64,000 nt of DNA, from positions 1 to 64,000 of the forward strand of contig NZ_BKDJ01000001.1 in assembly GCF_008580665.1 (NCBI RefSeq). Direction: 5' to 3'. Source of the stretch: Zafaria cholistanensis. GTDB taxonomy: Bacteria > Actinomycetota > Actinomycetes > Actinomycetales > Micrococcaceae. Below the pieces are notes generated by a model that saw only the letters and a program-made list of their open reading frames with translations, searched no databases and had not been told where the DNA came from. Below are positions 45,046 to 55,302 of the stretch, piece by piece; positions within the stretch are counted from its first letter, which is position 1, and each line of letters starts with the position of its first letter. Made by a program: the position numbers and the translations under genes.

Positions 45046-46113
45046 GTGAGTTTGCAGCTGCTTTCGTCCTTGACCACCACCGCTGTCGGCGGCCCCGCGG
45101 GCCGGTACCTCGAAGCCGGCACGGAGGCGGAGATCGTTGCCGCCGTGCGCGCCGCCGACGCCGCGGGGGAGGACCTGCTGATCCTGGCCGGAGGATCCAA
45201 CCTGGTCGTGGCCGACGCCGGGTATCCGGGCACGGTGCTGCGCATCGCCAGCACCGGCCTCCAGGAACACGCCGGCGACGGGCACGTGCTGCTCACCGTC
45301 CAGGCCGGGCACCCGTGGGACCAGGTCGTCGCCCATGCTGTCGAACGCGGGCTCTCCGGCCTCGAAGCCCTGTCCGGCATCCCCGGATCCACCGGCGCCA
45401 CCCCCGTACAGAACGTCGGAGCCTACGGCGCGGACGTCTCCCAAACCCTGGAGGGCGTGCGCGCGTGGGACCGGGTGGCGGGGGCCGTGAGGACCTTCAC
45501 CAATGCCGACCTGGGCTTCGGCTACCGGGACTCACTCCTCAAGCGGACCACCACCAACGGGTCCCCGCGCTACGTGGTCCTCACCGTGACGTTCCGGCTG
45601 GAGGCGGGCGGGCTCAGCGCGCCGGTCGCCTACGCCGAACTGGCCCGGGCCCTCGGCCTCGCCCCCGGCGAGCGGGCCGCCGCCGCCGATGTGCGCCGCG
45701 AGGTCCTCCGGCTCCGTGCCGGCAAGGGCATGGTGTTGGACCCGGCCGACCGGGACACCTTCAGCACCGGCTCGTTCTTCACCAACCCGGTGGTGCCCGC
45801 CGCGGTGGCCGCCTCCCTGCCTGACGACGCCCCGAACTACCCGGCCGGGGAGGGCCTGGTCAAGCTTTCCGCCGCCTGGCTGATCGACCGCTCCGGCTTC
45901 GGCAAGGGCTACGGGCTTCCCGGAAGCGCGGGGGAGCACCTGGCCGGGGGCCGTGCGTCGCTGTCCACCAAGCACACGCTGGCCATCACCAACCGGGGCG
46001 GAGCGACCGCCGCGGACATCCTTGCCGTCGCCCGGGCCGTGCGCTCGGGCGTCGCCGAACGCTTCGGAATCGAACTGCACAACGAGCCGCTGCTCATCGG
46101 CTGCGCCCTCTGA
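45046..46113 (+). CDS. murB: UDP-N-acetylenolpyruvoylglucosamine reductase MurB
   Basis: FAD- and NADPH-dependent reductase (355 aa) completing UDP-MurNAc synthesis for peptidoglycan. FAD-binding ILAGGSNLVVADAG and SGIPGSTGATPVQNVGAYG; the catalytic Ser in FSTGSFFTNPVV; the C-terminal Glu in ELHNEPLLIG. GTG 45046 is preferred because a -10 box ends exactly 7 bases before it; the ATG at 45040 is in frame two codons earlier. Array B lies directly upstream and could affect its expression. Confidence 0.94.
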   Translation: MSLQLLSSLTTTAVGGPAGRYLEAGTEAEIVAAVRAADAAGEDLLILAGGSNLVVADAGYPGTVLRIASTGLQEHAGDGHVLLTVQAGHPWDQVVAHAVERGLSGLEALSGIPGSTGATPVQNVGAYGADVSQTLEGVRAWDRVAGAVRTFTNADLGFGYRDSLLKRTTTNGSPRYVVLTVTFRLEAGGLSAPVAYAELARALGLAPGERAAAADVRREVLRLRAGKGMVLDPADRDTFSTGSFFTNPVVPAAVAASLPDDAPNYPAGEGLVKLSAAWLIDRSGFGKGYGLPGSAGEHLAGGRASLSTKHTLAITNRGGATAADILAVARAVRSGVAERFGIELHNEPLLIGCAL

Positions 46114-46238
46114 CCCGGGCCCCGGCAGGACCCGGCCCGGGGCCCGGGAATACGCAGCGGCGCGGTGCGGGGGAGGGGGCCGCGGGAAGGGGTTTGGGAG
46201 TGTGGACAGTGCGGGCGGGGCGGGTCCATCATGGGCCC

Positions 46239-46430
46239 ATGGAACACCTGACCAGCCGCGAACACGCCCTCGACCTGGCGGAGGGCAACCTCAAGGAAGC
46301 GCAGCGCCTTCTGGAGCGCGGAAAGGTGGCGCATGCGGCGGGGGACATCGATGACGCCCGGCTTGCCTCGCTTCAGCGCCTCTACGAGACCGCCCTGGAA
46401 GACCTCCAGCGGGTCCGCAAGGAGAACTAG
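46239..46430 (+). CDS. Small helical protein of unknown function (63 aa)
   Basis: Charged, fully helical-looking protein (SREHALDLAEGNLKEAQRLL, RLYETALEDLQRVRKEN), no membrane helix. No family recognised. It ends before a strong terminator shared with asd. ATG 46239 lies in a short palindrome (ATGGGCCCAT); an upstream start at 46194 in the same frame is less likely. Confidence 0.6.
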   Translation: MEHLTSREHALDLAEGNLKEAQRLLERGKVAHAAGDIDDARLASLQRLYETALEDLQRVRKEN

Positions 46431-46508
46431 CTCCCGCCCCCGGGCTTCGATGCCCCCGGGAACTGCGGAGGTGCCGCAGGGAACTCCGGACGGGGCTCCG
46501 AACGCGAA

Positions 46509-46551
46509 CGGTCCCGCGTCCCCGGGTGTGTTGCCGGGGGACGCGGGACCG
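46509..46551. terminator. Bidirectional terminator before asd
   Basis: CGGTCCCGCGTCCCC pairs with GGGGACGCGGGACCG across a 13-base interval between convergent genes. Confidence 0.8.
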
Positions 46552-46580
46552 TGGGCGGGTCGCTTGCGGGAGCGGTCCGG

Positions 46581-47699
46581 CTAGAGCCGGCCCAGGGCGA
46601 TCAGCAGCATGCGGCGCAGCGGCTCGGCCGCGCCCCACAGCAGCTGGTCCCCGACGGTGAAGGCGGAGATGTACTCCGGGCCCATCTCCAGCTTGCGGAT
46701 GCGGCCAACCGGAATGTCCAGGGTGCCGGAGGCGGCGACCGGGGTCAGCCCCTTCATGGAGGCTTCCTTGGTGTTGGGCACCACGGTGGCCCACTCGTTG
46801 TCGGCGTCGATCAGGCGCTCGATCTCCGTGACCGTGAGGTCTTCCTTCAGCTTCAGGGTCAGGGCCTGGGAGTGGGAGCGCATGGCGCCGATGCGCACGC
46901 ACAGCCCGTCCATGGCGACGCGGTCCGCGGCGGAGGTGCCCAGGATCTTGTTGGTCTCGACCCCGGCCTTCCATTCCTCCTTGGACTGGCCGTTGCCCAG
47001 GTCCGCGTCGATCCACGGGATCAGCGAACCGGCCAGCGGCACCCCGAACTGGGTGGCGTCCAGGCCGCCGCGCTGCGTGGCGAGCACCTTGCGGTCGATC
47101 TCCAGGATCGCGGAGGCCGGGTTGTCCAGCTCGGCGGCCACGGCCGTGTTGATGTCGCCGAATTGCGTCAGCAGCTCCCGCATGTGGCGGGCGCCGCCGC
47201 CGGAGGCGGCCTGGTAGGTCATCGAGGTGCCCCACTCGACCAGGCCGTTGCGGAACAGGCCGCCCAGACCCATGAGCATGCAGGAAACGGTGCAGTTGCC
47301 GCCGACGAAGTCGCGGGTGCCATTGGCCAGGCCGGCGTCGATCACGTTGCGGTTGACCGGGTCCAGGACGATGATCGAGTCGTCGTTCATGCGCAGGGTC
47401 GATGCTGCGTCGATCCACAGGCCGTTCCAGCCGCGCCCGCGCAGGTCCGCGTGCACCGCCTTGGTGTAGTCGCCGCCCTGGGCGGTGACAATGATCGGCA
47501 GCTTGGCAAGCTCGTCGAGGTCGTAGGCGTCCTTCAGCGCGCCTGCGCCCTCGGCGAACGCCGGGGCGTTGCCGCCGGCATTGGAGGTGGAGAAGAACAC
47601 GGGGTCCAGGTGGGCAAAGTCGCCCTCATCCTGCATGCGCTGCATGAGGACGGAGCCGACCATGCCGCGGTAACCGACGAAGCCAACGGAAGAAGTCAT
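46581..47699 (-). CDS. asd: Aspartate-semialdehyde dehydrogenase
   Basis: NADPH-dependent enzyme (372 aa) reducing aspartyl phosphate, feeding lysine, diaminopimelate, methionine and threonine synthesis. NADP site [18 protein letters not shown]; catalytic Cys in [14 protein letters not shown]; substrate block [13 protein letters not shown]. It is the longer, E. coli-like type, not the form next to lysC in many actinobacteria. The ATG is 7 bases after TACGAT on the minus strand, so it has its own leaderless-type promoter although it follows thyA and dfrA on the same strand. Confidence 0.95.
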   Translation of the reverse strand: MTSSVGFVGYRGMVGSVLMQRMQDEGDFAHLDPVFFSTSNAGGNAPAFAEGAGALKDAYDLDELAKLPIIVTAQGGDYTKAVHADLRGRGWNGLWIDAASTLRMNDDSIIVLDPVNRNVIDAGLANGTRDFVGGNCTVSCMLMGLGGLFRNGLVEWGTSMTYQAASGGGARHMRELLTQFGDINTAVAAELDNPASAILEIDRKVLATQRGGLDATQFGVPLAGSLIPWIDADLGNGQSKEEWKAGVETNKILGTSAADRVAMDGLCVRIGAMRSHSQALTLKLKEDLTVTEIERLIDADNEWATVVPNTKEASMKGLTPVAASGTLDIPVGRIRKLEMGPEYISAFTVGDQLLWGAAEPLRRMLLIALGRL

Positions 47700-47706
47700 G
47701 CAATCT

Positions 47707-47712
47707 ATCGTA
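47707..47712 (-). promoter_or_regulatory. -10 box of asd (leaderless)
   Basis: TACGAT on the minus strand, 7 bases before the ATG at 47699. Confidence 0.5.
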
Positions 47713-47741
47713 ATGGGGCCCCGGGCGTGCGGGCACCTCGG

Positions 47742-47987
47742 TTACGCGTGGGGCCCGCCACCATGGGACTCGAGCAGCCGGCGGCGGCGCCCGATCGCCC
47801 ACAGGGAGGTAAACGTGAATGCCTGGGTGACCACCAGCAGCACCACCAGGCCGCCAGCCTTTTGGCCGGTCAGGATCATCCACAGGCCCAGCGCGGCGCA
47901 GATCAGCGCCAGCAGCGGACAGAGCATGTAGCCGATCACGAACAGTGGCTCGGGGCGGTTGGCAAGGGCCTTGAAGGCTTCCTTCAC
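47742..47987 (-). CDS. Small two-helix membrane protein after dfrA
   Basis: Membrane protein of 81 aa with two hydrophobic segments (LFVIGYMLCPLLALICAALG and LVVLLVVTQAFTFTSLWAIG) and a basic tail. No family recognised. The GTG start overlaps the dfrA stop by four bases (GTGA) and GGGAGAAG lies before it, so it is the third gene of thyA-dfrA-this. Confidence 0.72.
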   Translation of the reverse strand: MKEAFKALANRPEPLFVIGYMLCPLLALICAALGLWMILTGQKAGGLVVLLVVTQAFTFTSLWAIGRRRRLLESHGGGPHA

Positions 47988-48601
47988 GCCGTCTTCTCCC
48001 ACAGCTCGTAGCGGTACTCGAGGCCGGAGGCCGAGGCCAGCCAGCCGGCGTCGGGCTCGGCCAGCGTGCGCTTCCAGCCTTCGCCCAGCTCCGGGGCGCG
48101 GGTGTCCCCGGCCGGCGTGGCGTTGACCACGGTGACGACCGCGGTGTCGGCCAGCCCGGCAAAGGCTGCGTAGACCTGGCCGCCGCCGACCACCCAGATT
48201 TCCTCCGAGCCCTCAGCCGCGCGCGCGGCCTCCAGGGCGGCCTCCGGGGAGGCCGCGACGATGGCGCCGGCTGCCTTAATTGCGGCAGCCGCCGACTTGT
48301 CCGAGGTCAGCACGACGTTGGTGCGTCCGGGCAGGGGACGGAACGCTTCCGGAAGGGATTCCCACGTGCGCCGGCCCATGATGATCGGCCGACCCAGCGT
48401 GGTGCGCTTGAAGTGGGCCAGGTCCTCGGGCAGGTGCCAGGGCATGCGGCCCTCGTGGCCGATGACGCCGTCGACGGAGCGGGCCCAGATCATGCCCAGG
48501 CGCGACTGGGTCGCGGCCTCCGCACGGTGTGCCGCCGCTGCCGGCGCGGTGTCCGGGCCCGGGTTTTCGGAGAGGGTGGGGTTTTCGGATGTGGTGCTCA
48601 T
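47984..48601 (-). CDS. dfrA: Dihydrofolate reductase
   Basis: NADPH-dependent reductase (205 aa) regenerating tetrahydrofolate used by thymidylate synthase. Core motifs: [54 protein letters not shown]. An unusual N-terminal extension of about 33 Ala/Thr/Glu/Pro-rich residues precedes the domain; a GTG or internal start might be used instead, but the ATG overlaps the thyA stop by four bases. Translationally coupled to thyA. Confidence 0.93.
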   Translation of the reverse strand: MSTTSENPTLSENPGPDTAPAAAAHRAEAATQSRLGMIWARSVDGVIGHEGRMPWHLPEDLAHFKRTTLGRPIIMGRRTWESLPEAFRPLPGRTNVVLTSDKSAAAAIKAAGAIVAASPEAALEAARAAEGSEEIWVVGGGQVYAAFAGLADTAVVTVVNATPAGDTRAPELGEGWKRTLAEPDAGWLASASGLEYRYELWEKTA

Positions 48602-49401
48602 ATCGCGATGGGTGCCTTGATGGTCGGGTGATGTTGGTATCCGGCGATCTCGAAGTCCTCGAGCGCGTAGTCGAGGATCGACTCCGGCTTCCGGTGGATC
48701 GCCAGTTGCGGGTACGGGTACGGCTCACGGGCGAGCTGTTCCTTCACCTGCTCGACGTGGTTGTCGTAAATGTGGCAGTCGCCGCCGGTCCACACGAATT
48801 CGCCGACCTCCAGGCCCGCCTGCTGGGCGACCATGTGGGTGAGCAGGGCGTAGGAGGCGATGTTGAAGGGCACCCCGAGGAACATGTCGGCGGAGCGCTG
48901 GTAGAGCTGGCAGGAGAGTTTCCCGCCGGCCACGTAGAACTGGAAGAAGGCGTGGCAGGGCGGCAGCGCCATGTTTTCGATCTCGGCCACGTTCCAGGCG
49001 GAGACGATGTGGCGGCGGGAGTCGGGGTTGGCGCGCAGGGAGTCCACGACCCGGGAGATCTGGTCGATGTGGCCGCCGTCAGGGGTCGGCCAGGAGCGCC
49101 ACTGGACGCCGTACACCGGTCCCAGTTCGCCGTCGGCATCGGCCCACTCGTCCCAGATGGTGACGCCCTGTTCCTGCAGCCAGCGCACGTTCGAATCCCC
49201 GCGCAGGAACCACAGCAGCTCCAGCGCCACCGACTTGAAATGCACCCGCTTGGTGGTGATCAACGGAAACGATCCGGCCAGATCGAAGCGGATCTGGCGT
49301 CCGAAAACACTCCGGGTGCCGGTGCCGGTGCGGTCGCCTTTGGGGGTGCCGTTGGCCAGCACATCGCGCAGCAGGTCCTCGTACGGGGTGGGGATAGTCA
49401 C
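48598..49401 (-). CDS. thyA: Thymidylate synthase ThyA
   Basis: Folate-dependent enzyme (267 aa) making dTMP from dUMP. Catalytic Cys in [13 protein letters not shown]; other blocks [28 protein letters not shown] and [17 protein letters not shown]. The length is the standard E. coli-type. The GTG start lies 6 bases after TAGACT, fitting a leaderless mRNA. First gene of thyA-dfrA-membrane protein. Confidence 0.97.
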   Translation of the reverse strand: MTIPTPYEDLLRDVLANGTPKGDRTGTGTRSVFGRQIRFDLAGSFPLITTKRVHFKSVALELLWFLRGDSNVRWLQEQGVTIWDEWADADGELGPVYGVQWRSWPTPDGGHIDQISRVVDSLRANPDSRRHIVSAWNVAEIENMALPPCHAFFQFYVAGGKLSCQLYQRSADMFLGVPFNIASYALLTHMVAQQAGLEVGEFVWTGGDCHIYDNHVEQVKEQLAREPYPYPQLAIHRKPESILDYALEDFEIAGYQHHPTIKAPIAI

Positions 49402-49407
49402 CGGTCA

Positions 49408-49413
49408 AGTCTA
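49408..49413 (-). promoter_or_regulatory. -10 box of thyA (leaderless)
   Basis: TAGACT on the minus strand, 6 bases before the GTG at 49401. Confidence 0.5.
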
Positions 49414-49602
49414 GCCATAGCCGGTCGCGGTCCCCTTAAGGCCGCTTCCGCCGGAGTGTTCCGGCACCGGGGCAGCCGCCGGTGCCGGCCCCGGCGCCGC
49501 CGAAGGCCGGGGTGGGAGATGGACGCCGCGCAGCGCACCGCGAAGAATGGGCCCACGGGCACCCGTGGCCGGCCGCACCGCCTCCGTCCGAAAGGCAAAC
49601 CG

Positions 49603-50997
49603 ATGAAACCCTCCCTGGTCTGGTTCCGCGACGACCTGCGGGTGCAGGACCATCCGGCGCTGCTGGCCGCTGTGGCCGACGGCGCCGCCGTCGGACTGTT
49701 CGTCCTGGACGAGGCTTCGCCCGGGGTGCGTCCGCTGGGCGCGGCCTCGCGGTGGTGGCTGCACCACGGGCTGGAAGACCTGGGCCGGTCACTGGCCGAG
49801 CTGGGGATTCCGCTGCTGCTGCGCCGCGGCCCTGCGGCCACCGTCCTGCCGGAGGTGCTGGACGCGCTCGGCGCCGGGGCCGTGTACTGGAACCGCCGCT
49901 ACGGCGGCCCCGAACGGGAGGTGGACGCGGCGGTGGAACGCCGCGCCACGGCGGACGGGATCCACGCCGAGACCTTCGCCGCGTCCCTGCTCCACGAACC
50001 CTGGACCGTGCGCACCGGACAGGGCGGGCCCTACCGCGTGTTTACCCCGTTCTGGAAGGCGGCCTCCGCCCGGCCGGTGCGGTCCGCTTGGGGCCTGCCC
50101 GACGCCGGCCGCGGCGCCGTGCTGTCCCTGCCCGAATGTCCCGACGGGGAAGGTTTGGAGGCGTGGGGGCTGCTGCCGCCCCGGCCCGACTGGGCCGGGG
50201 GGCTGGGCGAGGCATGGGAACCGGGCGTGGCCGCGGGGGAGCAGCTGCTGGAGGACTTCGCCTCCGGCCCGCTGCACCACTACGACGAGGACCGCGACCG
50301 CCCGGACCTGGACGGTACCAGCCGGCTGTCCCCCTACCTGCGCTGGGGGCACCTGTCCCCGTTCCAGGTCCGTGACCGGCTGCTGGCGGCCGGCGGCGGG
50401 GCGGGCGCCTCGGTCTTCGCCACGCAAGTGGGGTGGCGCGAGTTCTGCTGGCACCAGCTCCACGAACACCCGCACCTGGCCACCACCAACCTGCGCCGGG
50501 AGTTCGATGCGTTCCCATGGAGCTGGCCGCAGGACGGCGCCGAGGAGGCGGCACTGACCGAGGCCTGGAGGCGCGGACGCACCGGCATCGAGCTGGTCGA
50601 TGCGGGCCAGCGGGAACTGTGGGCCACCGGGTGGATGCACAACCGCGTGCGCATGGTCTCGGCCAGCTTCCTGGTGAAGAACCTGGGCATCCACTGGAGG
50701 GTGGGGGAAGAGTGGTTCTGGGACACCCTGGTGGATGCCGACGCGGCGCTGAACGCGGCCAACTGGCAGTGGGTGGCCGGCTGCGGAGCCGACGCCGCTC
50801 CCTTCTTCCGCATCTTCAACCCCAACACGCAGGCAAAGAAGTTCGACCCCGAGCGCCGGTACATCAGCCGCTGGGTCCCCGAGGCGGGCACCCCCGCCTA
50901 CCCGGAACCGGTCGTGGACCTCGGCGCCTCCCGCCGCCGGGCGCTGGAGGACCTGGCGTCGCTGCGCGCGGAGCAGCGCCCCCCTGCCGTGTCCTGA
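49603..50997 (+). CDS. phr: Deoxyribodipyrimidine photolyase
   Basis: Light-dependent DNA repair enzyme (464 aa) that splits pyrimidine dimers. N-terminal antenna domain starting SLVWFRDDLRVQDHPAL, and C-terminal FAD domain with TSRLSPYLRWGHLSPFQV, GWREFCWHQL, WMHNRVRMVSASFLVKNL and the Trp chain region ANWQWVAGCGADAAPFFRIFNP. The class I CPD photolyase type. AAAGGCAAA precedes the ATG; the frame upstream is not conserved. Stands alone on the plus strand. Confidence 0.95.
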   Translation: MKPSLVWFRDDLRVQDHPALLAAVADGAAVGLFVLDEASPGVRPLGAASRWWLHHGLEDLGRSLAELGIPLLLRRGPAATVLPEVLDALGAGAVYWNRRYGGPEREVDAAVERRATADGIHAETFAASLLHEPWTVRTGQGGPYRVFTPFWKAASARPVRSAWGLPDAGRGAVLSLPECPDGEGLEAWGLLPPRPDWAGGLGEAWEPGVAAGEQLLEDFASGPLHHYDEDRDRPDLDGTSRLSPYLRWGHLSPFQVRDRLLAAGGGAGASVFATQVGWREFCWHQLHEHPHLATTNLRREFDAFPWSWPQDGAEEAALTEAWRRGRTGIELVDAGQRELWATGWMHNRVRMVSASFLVKNLGIHWRVGEEWFWDTLVDADAALNAANWQWVAGCGADAAPFFRIFNPNTQAKKFDPERRYISRWVPEAGTPAYPEPVVDLGASRRRALEDLASLRAEQRPPAVS

Positions 50998-51021
50998 CGC
51001 GACACGTGCCCCTGCCGGGCC

Positions 51022-51990
51022 CTAGTCCTCAAACGGCTCGTACAGTTCCACGGAGACGAGTTTGCCCGGGGTGGCCACGGGCTGCTGCACCACGAGGACA
51101 GCGCCCGGCCGCAGGTACGGGTCCTCCGCGGGCAGGAACGCGGCCAGCCGCGAGGGCAGCTGCTCCCGCAGGACGGCCAGCACGGAGGGCATCACGGGAC
51201 GGTGCGTGCACACCGCCTGCGAGCGCCGCTTGGCCAGCAGCGCGGCGATGGCCCTGCGCGCCTTGCCGGGGTTGCGCCGGGCCGCGTGTTCGGTGAGCTC
51301 CCCCACCGTCTTGACCCCGACGGCGTTGCGGTTGGCGTAGGGGGCCACCGTCTGCATGCACCGGGTCCACGGGCTGCTGGCGATCTTCTTGGGAGCCCAG
51401 GCGGCGAGCAGGTCCGCCACGGCCAGGGCCTGCCGCTGGCCGGTGGCGGCCAGCGGCCGCTTGCCCTCGGCCAGGGTCCAGCTGGAGCGCGGCTTGGCCT
51501 TGGCATGGCGCACGACCACGAACGCGCGCGTCTCAAGCACGCCCGACTCGTGCGCCTGGACCAGGGCATCGAGCGGGGCGGCGTCCGAGGCGTTGGTGAG
51601 CATCAGGCGGGCCTCTTCCGGGGACACCCAGCGGACCTCGTCGGTTTCGACGCCGTCCGGCACAGGGGTGCCGTCCTGGACCTGGGCGGCCCAGTAGTAA
51701 ACCACCTTCGGCCCGGAGCCCACGGGGTAGGTGATCGCCGGCAGCGGGATGCCCAGGCGGATGCGCAGGCCGATCTCCTCGTAGGCCTCGCGCACTGCGC
51801 ACTCGGGGACGGTTTCGCCGGCATCGAGCTTGCCTTTGGGCCAGGACCAGTCGTCATAGCGCCCGCGGTGGATCAGCAGCACCTGCAGCTGCTTGCCTTT
51901 CACCCGCCAGGGCAGGACCCCGGCCGCGACCACGGAAAAACTGCCTCCGGCGACGTCCGGGCCATCGGAGGAACGCACCAGCAAAGCCAT
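51022..51990 (-). CDS. MutT1-type Nudix hydrolase with histidine phosphatase domain
   Basis: Two-domain protein (322 aa). Residues 15-145 form a Nudix domain with the box GKLDAGETVPECAVREAYEE followed by IGL. From about residue 170 a histidine phosphatase domain starts with VVVRHAKAKPRSSW (RHA motif) and ends near residue 310. The mycobacterial MutT1 with the same layout cleans 8-oxo-dGTP/GTP and diadenosine polyphosphates. Its ATG shares a base with the ppk1 stop; mycobacterial mutT1 and ppk1 are also neighbours, which suggests linked nucleotide and polyphosphate metabolism. Confidence 0.92.
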   Translation of the reverse strand: MALLVRSSDGPDVAGGSFSVVAAGVLPWRVKGKQLQVLLIHRGRYDDWSWPKGKLDAGETVPECAVREAYEEIGLRIRLGIPLPAITYPVGSGPKVVYYWAAQVQDGTPVPDGVETDEVRWVSPEEARLMLTNASDAAPLDALVQAHESGVLETRAFVVVRHAKAKPRSSWTLAEGKRPLAATGQRQALAVADLLAAWAPKKIASSPWTRCMQTVAPYANRNAVGVKTVGELTEHAARRNPGKARRAIAALLAKRRSQAVCTHRPVMPSVLAVLREQLPSRLAAFLPAEDPYLRPGAVLVVQQPVATPGKLVSVELYEPFED

Positions 51991-54200
51991 CAGCGCCGGG
52001 CCGCCCCGCGCTGGCGGCTGCGCGAATCCAGCAGCCAGCTCTGGATATCGGTCAGCGGCCGGCCGTCCGCGTCCTTGTGGTGGCGGGTCCAGACGCCGGC
52101 GTTGTCCAGGTGCCAGCTGGCGGTGCCCGGATCGAGGTAGCGGTCCAGCAGCGAGACCAGTTCGGCAATGTCCTCGCGGTTGGAGAGCCGCACCAGCGCC
52201 TCGACGCGGCGGTCGAGGTTGCGGTGCATCATGTCCGCGGAGCCGATGTAGACGATGGGCTGTCCGGCATTGCCGAAGGCGAACACGCGGGAGTGCTCCA
52301 GGAACCTGCCCAGGACCGAGCGCACGCGGATGTTCTCGCTGAGACCCGGCACGCCCGGGCGCAGCGCGCAGATGCCGCGCACGATCACGTCCACCTGCAC
52401 GCCGGCCTGCGAGGCGCGGTAGAGGGCGTCAATGACGGCCTCGTCCACCATGGAGTTGACCTTGATGACCACGCGCGCGGCGAGCCCGGCCTTGCGGTGG
52501 GCGATCTCCTGCTCGATGTGGTCGATCAGGCCCGACCGCAGCGAGCGCGGCGCCACGAGCAGCCGCTTGAACGCGGAGCGGGGGGCGTAGCCGGAGAGCT
52601 GGTTGAAGAGCCGCGACAGGTCCTCGCCGACCTGGTCGTCGCAGGTCAGCAGGCCCAGGTCCTCGTAATAGCGGGCCGTGCGCGGGTGGTAGTTGCCGGT
52701 GCCGATGTGGCAGTAGCGGCGCAGCCGGTCACCTTCGCGGCGGACCACCAGGGAGAGCTTGCTGTGCGTTTTCAGCCCGACGATGCCGTAGACCACGTGC
52801 ACGCCCGCCTGTTCCAGCTTGCGGGCCCAGGTGATGTTGGCCTGCTCGTCGAAGCGGGCCTTGATCTCCACCAGGGCCAGCACCTGCTTGCCGGACTCCG
52901 CCGCGTCGATGAGCGCGTCCACGATCGGGGAGTCTCCCGAGGTGCGGTACAGCGTCTGCTTGATGGCCTGCACCTTGGGGTCCGCGGCGGCCTGCTCAAG
53001 GAACGCCTGGACTGAGGTGGAGAAGGAGTCGTAGGGGTGGTGCAGCAGGATGTCGCGCCGGCGCATGGCGGCAAAGACGTTGGCCGCCTTGGAGGTTTCC
53101 GACTCGTTCAGGAAGCGGCTGGTGTGGGCCAGGTGCCGGGGGTAGTGCAGGTCGGCGCGCTCGATGCCGGAGATGACGTTGAGCCCGCGCAGGTCCAGCG
53201 GCGCCGGCAGGGTGAACACCTCCTCCTCCTCGACGCCGAGCTCGCGTACCAGCAGCCTGCGCACGGCCGGGTTGATGTCGCTGGCCACTTCGAGCCGCAC
53301 GGGCGGGCCGAAGCGGCGGCGCAGCAGTTCCTTCTCCAGTGCCTGCAGGAGGTTCTCCGCGTCATCCTCCTCCACCTCCAGGTCCTCGTTGCGGGTGACG
53401 CGGAACGAGTGGTGCTCCACGACCTCCATGCCCGGGAAGAGGTGCTCCAGGTGCACCGCGATGACTTCCTCGAGGGGGATGAACCGGGCGGGCCGGCCGG
53501 GGGTGTGCCCGGCGCGGGGCCCGTCCACCGAGATCAGGCGCGGCAGCTGGTCCGGAACCTTCAGGCGGGCGAACAGCTCCTTGCCGCTGACGGGGTTGCG
53601 CACCACCACGGCCAGGTTCAGGGACAATCCGGAGATATAGGGGAACGGGTGGGCGGGATCCACCGCCAGCGGGGTGAGGATCGGGAACACCTGGTCGGTG
53701 AACCAGCGGCTGAGGCCCTGCCGGGCGTCCTCGTCGAGTTCGCCCCACCGGGTGACCGCGATCCCCTCGGCCGCCAGGGCGGGGCGCACCTGTTCGGAGA
53801 AGACCTTAGCGTGCCGGCGCTGGAGCTGGTGGGCGGCCTCAAGGATGTGGTCCAGCTGGTCCCGCGGGCTGACCCCGGCGGCGGAGGGAACGGCCAGGCC
53901 GGTGGCGATGCGCCGCTTCAGTCCGGCCACGCGCACCATGAAGAACTCGTCCAGGTTGGAGGCGAAGATGGACAGGAACTGCACCCGCTCCAGCAGGAAC
54001 AGGTCCGGGTCCTCCGCCAGTTCCAGCACGCGCGCGTTGAAGTCCAGCCAGCTGATCTCGCGGTCCAGGAACCGGTCCAGGGCGAAGTCGCCTTCGGGAC
54101 CGAGCGTCGGCTCGAAGTCTGGGAGTTCGATGCGGTCCTGTGTGGCGCGGGATGCGGGGACATCGCTGTCACCGAAGGTTTGCGCGGCCAGGGAGTCCAT
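51990..54200 (-). CDS. ppk1: Polyphosphate kinase Ppk1
   Basis: Enzyme (736 aa) reversibly polymerising the gamma-phosphate of ATP into polyphosphate. N-terminal [20 protein letters not shown], then [12 protein letters not shown], the catalytic PLD-like core [14 protein letters not shown] with the phosphorylated His, and [20 protein letters not shown], then second His block with [17 protein letters not shown]. The ATG at 54200 has GGAAGGAATT before it; the longer frame to 54281 has no family resemblance. Co-transcribed with the MutT1-type gene. Confidence 0.95.
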   Translation of the reverse strand: MDSLAAQTFGDSDVPASRATQDRIELPDFEPTLGPEGDFALDRFLDREISWLDFNARVLELAEDPDLFLLERVQFLSIFASNLDEFFMVRVAGLKRRIATGLAVPSAAGVSPRDQLDHILEAAHQLQRRHAKVFSEQVRPALAAEGIAVTRWGELDEDARQGLSRWFTDQVFPILTPLAVDPAHPFPYISGLSLNLAVVVRNPVSGKELFARLKVPDQLPRLISVDGPRAGHTPGRPARFIPLEEVIAVHLEHLFPGMEVVEHHSFRVTRNEDLEVEEDDAENLLQALEKELLRRRFGPPVRLEVASDINPAVRRLLVRELGVEEEEVFTLPAPLDLRGLNVISGIERADLHYPRHLAHTSRFLNESETSKAANVFAAMRRRDILLHHPYDSFSTSVQAFLEQAAADPKVQAIKQTLYRTSGDSPIVDALIDAAESGKQVLALVEIKARFDEQANITWARKLEQAGVHVVYGIVGLKTHSKLSLVVRREGDRLRRYCHIGTGNYHPRTARYYEDLGLLTCDDQVGEDLSRLFNQLSGYAPRSAFKRLLVAPRSLRSGLIDHIEQEIAHRKAGLAARVVIKVNSMVDEAVIDALYRASQAGVQVDVIVRGICALRPGVPGLSENIRVRSVLGRFLEHSRVFAFGNAGQPIVYIGSADMMHRNLDRRVEALVRLSNREDIAELVSLLDRYLDPGTASWHLDNAGVWTRHHKDADGRPLTDIQSWLLDSRSRQRGAARR

Positions 54201-54277
54201 GGCTGAATTCCTTCCAATGGATCCAATGGAGTGGTGCGGCGGGCCTGCGCGGCGGGCCGCGGCAGGACGCTCGGGAT

Positions 54278-55249
54278 TCACTCTACCTGCGCGCCGGTGG
54301 CGCCGCCGGTGCGGCCGCGGTGCGCGTACATGGTGTCAACGTCCCACCGGGTGAAGCCCAGGCTCCTGTAGAGGCGTACCGCGGGCTCGTTGTCCGCGTC
54401 CACATAGAGCATCACCGTGCGGATGCCCCGGCCGACCAGGTGCCGGATCCCGGCCACGGTCAGGGCGCGCCCCAGCCCGCCGCCCTGCGCGCCCGGAACG
54501 ACGCCCACCACGTACACCTCGCCGAGCTCCGGCTGGTGGATTTTGGTCCAGTGGAAGCCGGCAATCCGGTCTTGGGCATCCACGGCCAGCAGGAACCCGT
54601 CCGGGTCGAACCAGTCCTCGGCCATCCGGGCCTCCAGGTCGGCCCGGCCCAACGCCCCCTGTTCCGGGTGGTGGGCGAACGCGGCCCGGTTGGCCTCGAG
54701 CCAGGCATCCTCGTCGCGGCCCGGCACGAAGGCGCGCAGCGTAAGACCCTCCGGCAGCGCGGGCTCGGGCAGGTCGACCGGGTGTACCAGGCGCATCCTC
54801 CACAGCTCCCGCACCGGCGCGAACCCGTAGCGCTGCGCCAGCCGGGCGGCGCCGTCGTGCCCGCCATGGGCCCAGGCCTGCAGCCTGTCCACATCGGTGG
54901 AGGCGCGCGACGCCTCCACCAGGGCCGTGCCGATCCCGCTGTGGCGCGCCTCGGGGTGCACCACCAGTTCGAGCACGCCGGGTTCATCCGCGAGCGGCAG
55001 CGCGGCCACGGCAACGCCGACCAGCGCCCCCCGGCCGTCCCCCTCCTCCACCAGGTGCGCATAGGCGCCCAGCAGCGAGCCGGCGCCGCGGGGGGCGCCC
55101 AGCCGCACCAGGGTCTGCTCGCTCAGCGGCGGGTTGCCGTCGGATTCCTCCGCGGCCGCAGCCAGGGCGCGGACCTGGCGCAGGAGTTCCGTGTCCGGGG
55201 CGCCCGGAAGCAGGGTGATGGTCCAGTCGGTGCTCGTGGCTGCGCTCAT
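54278..55249 (-). CDS. mshD: Mycothiol synthase MshD
   Basis: Acetyltransferase (323 aa) performing the last step of mycothiol synthesis, acetyl-CoA to Cys-GlcN-Ins. Two GNAT domains in tandem: the first around [19 protein letters not shown], the active second with [19 protein letters not shown] and [18 protein letters not shown]. Mycothiol is the main thiol of actinobacteria. The ATG is 7 bases after TATCTT on the minus strand (leaderless type). The neighbour glnR matches the arrangement in mycobacteria, where glnR and mshD are adjacent. Confidence 0.95.
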   Translation of the reverse strand: MSAATSTDWTITLLPGAPDTELLRQVRALAAAAEESDGNPPLSEQTLVRLGAPRGAGSLLGAYAHLVEEGDGRGALVGVAVAALPLADEPGVLELVVHPEARHSGIGTALVEASRASTDVDRLQAWAHGGHDGAARLAQRYGFAPVRELWRMRLVHPVDLPEPALPEGLTLRAFVPGRDEDAWLEANRAAFAHHPEQGALGRADLEARMAEDWFDPDGFLLAVDAQDRIAGFHWTKIHQPELGEVYVVGVVPGAQGGGLGRALTVAGIRHLVGRGIRTVMLYVDADNEPAVRLYRSLGFTRWDVDTMYAHRGRTGGATGAQVE

Positions 55250-55256
55250 GGGACCA

Positions 55257-55262
55257 AAGATA
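55257..55262 (-). promoter_or_regulatory. -10 box of mshD (leaderless)
   Basis: TATCTT on the minus strand, 7 bases before the ATG at 55249. Confidence 0.45.
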
Positions 55263-55302
55263 GCCGGTGGGGACCGGCCCCGTGGCTGTGGTGCGCGTGT
55301 TT

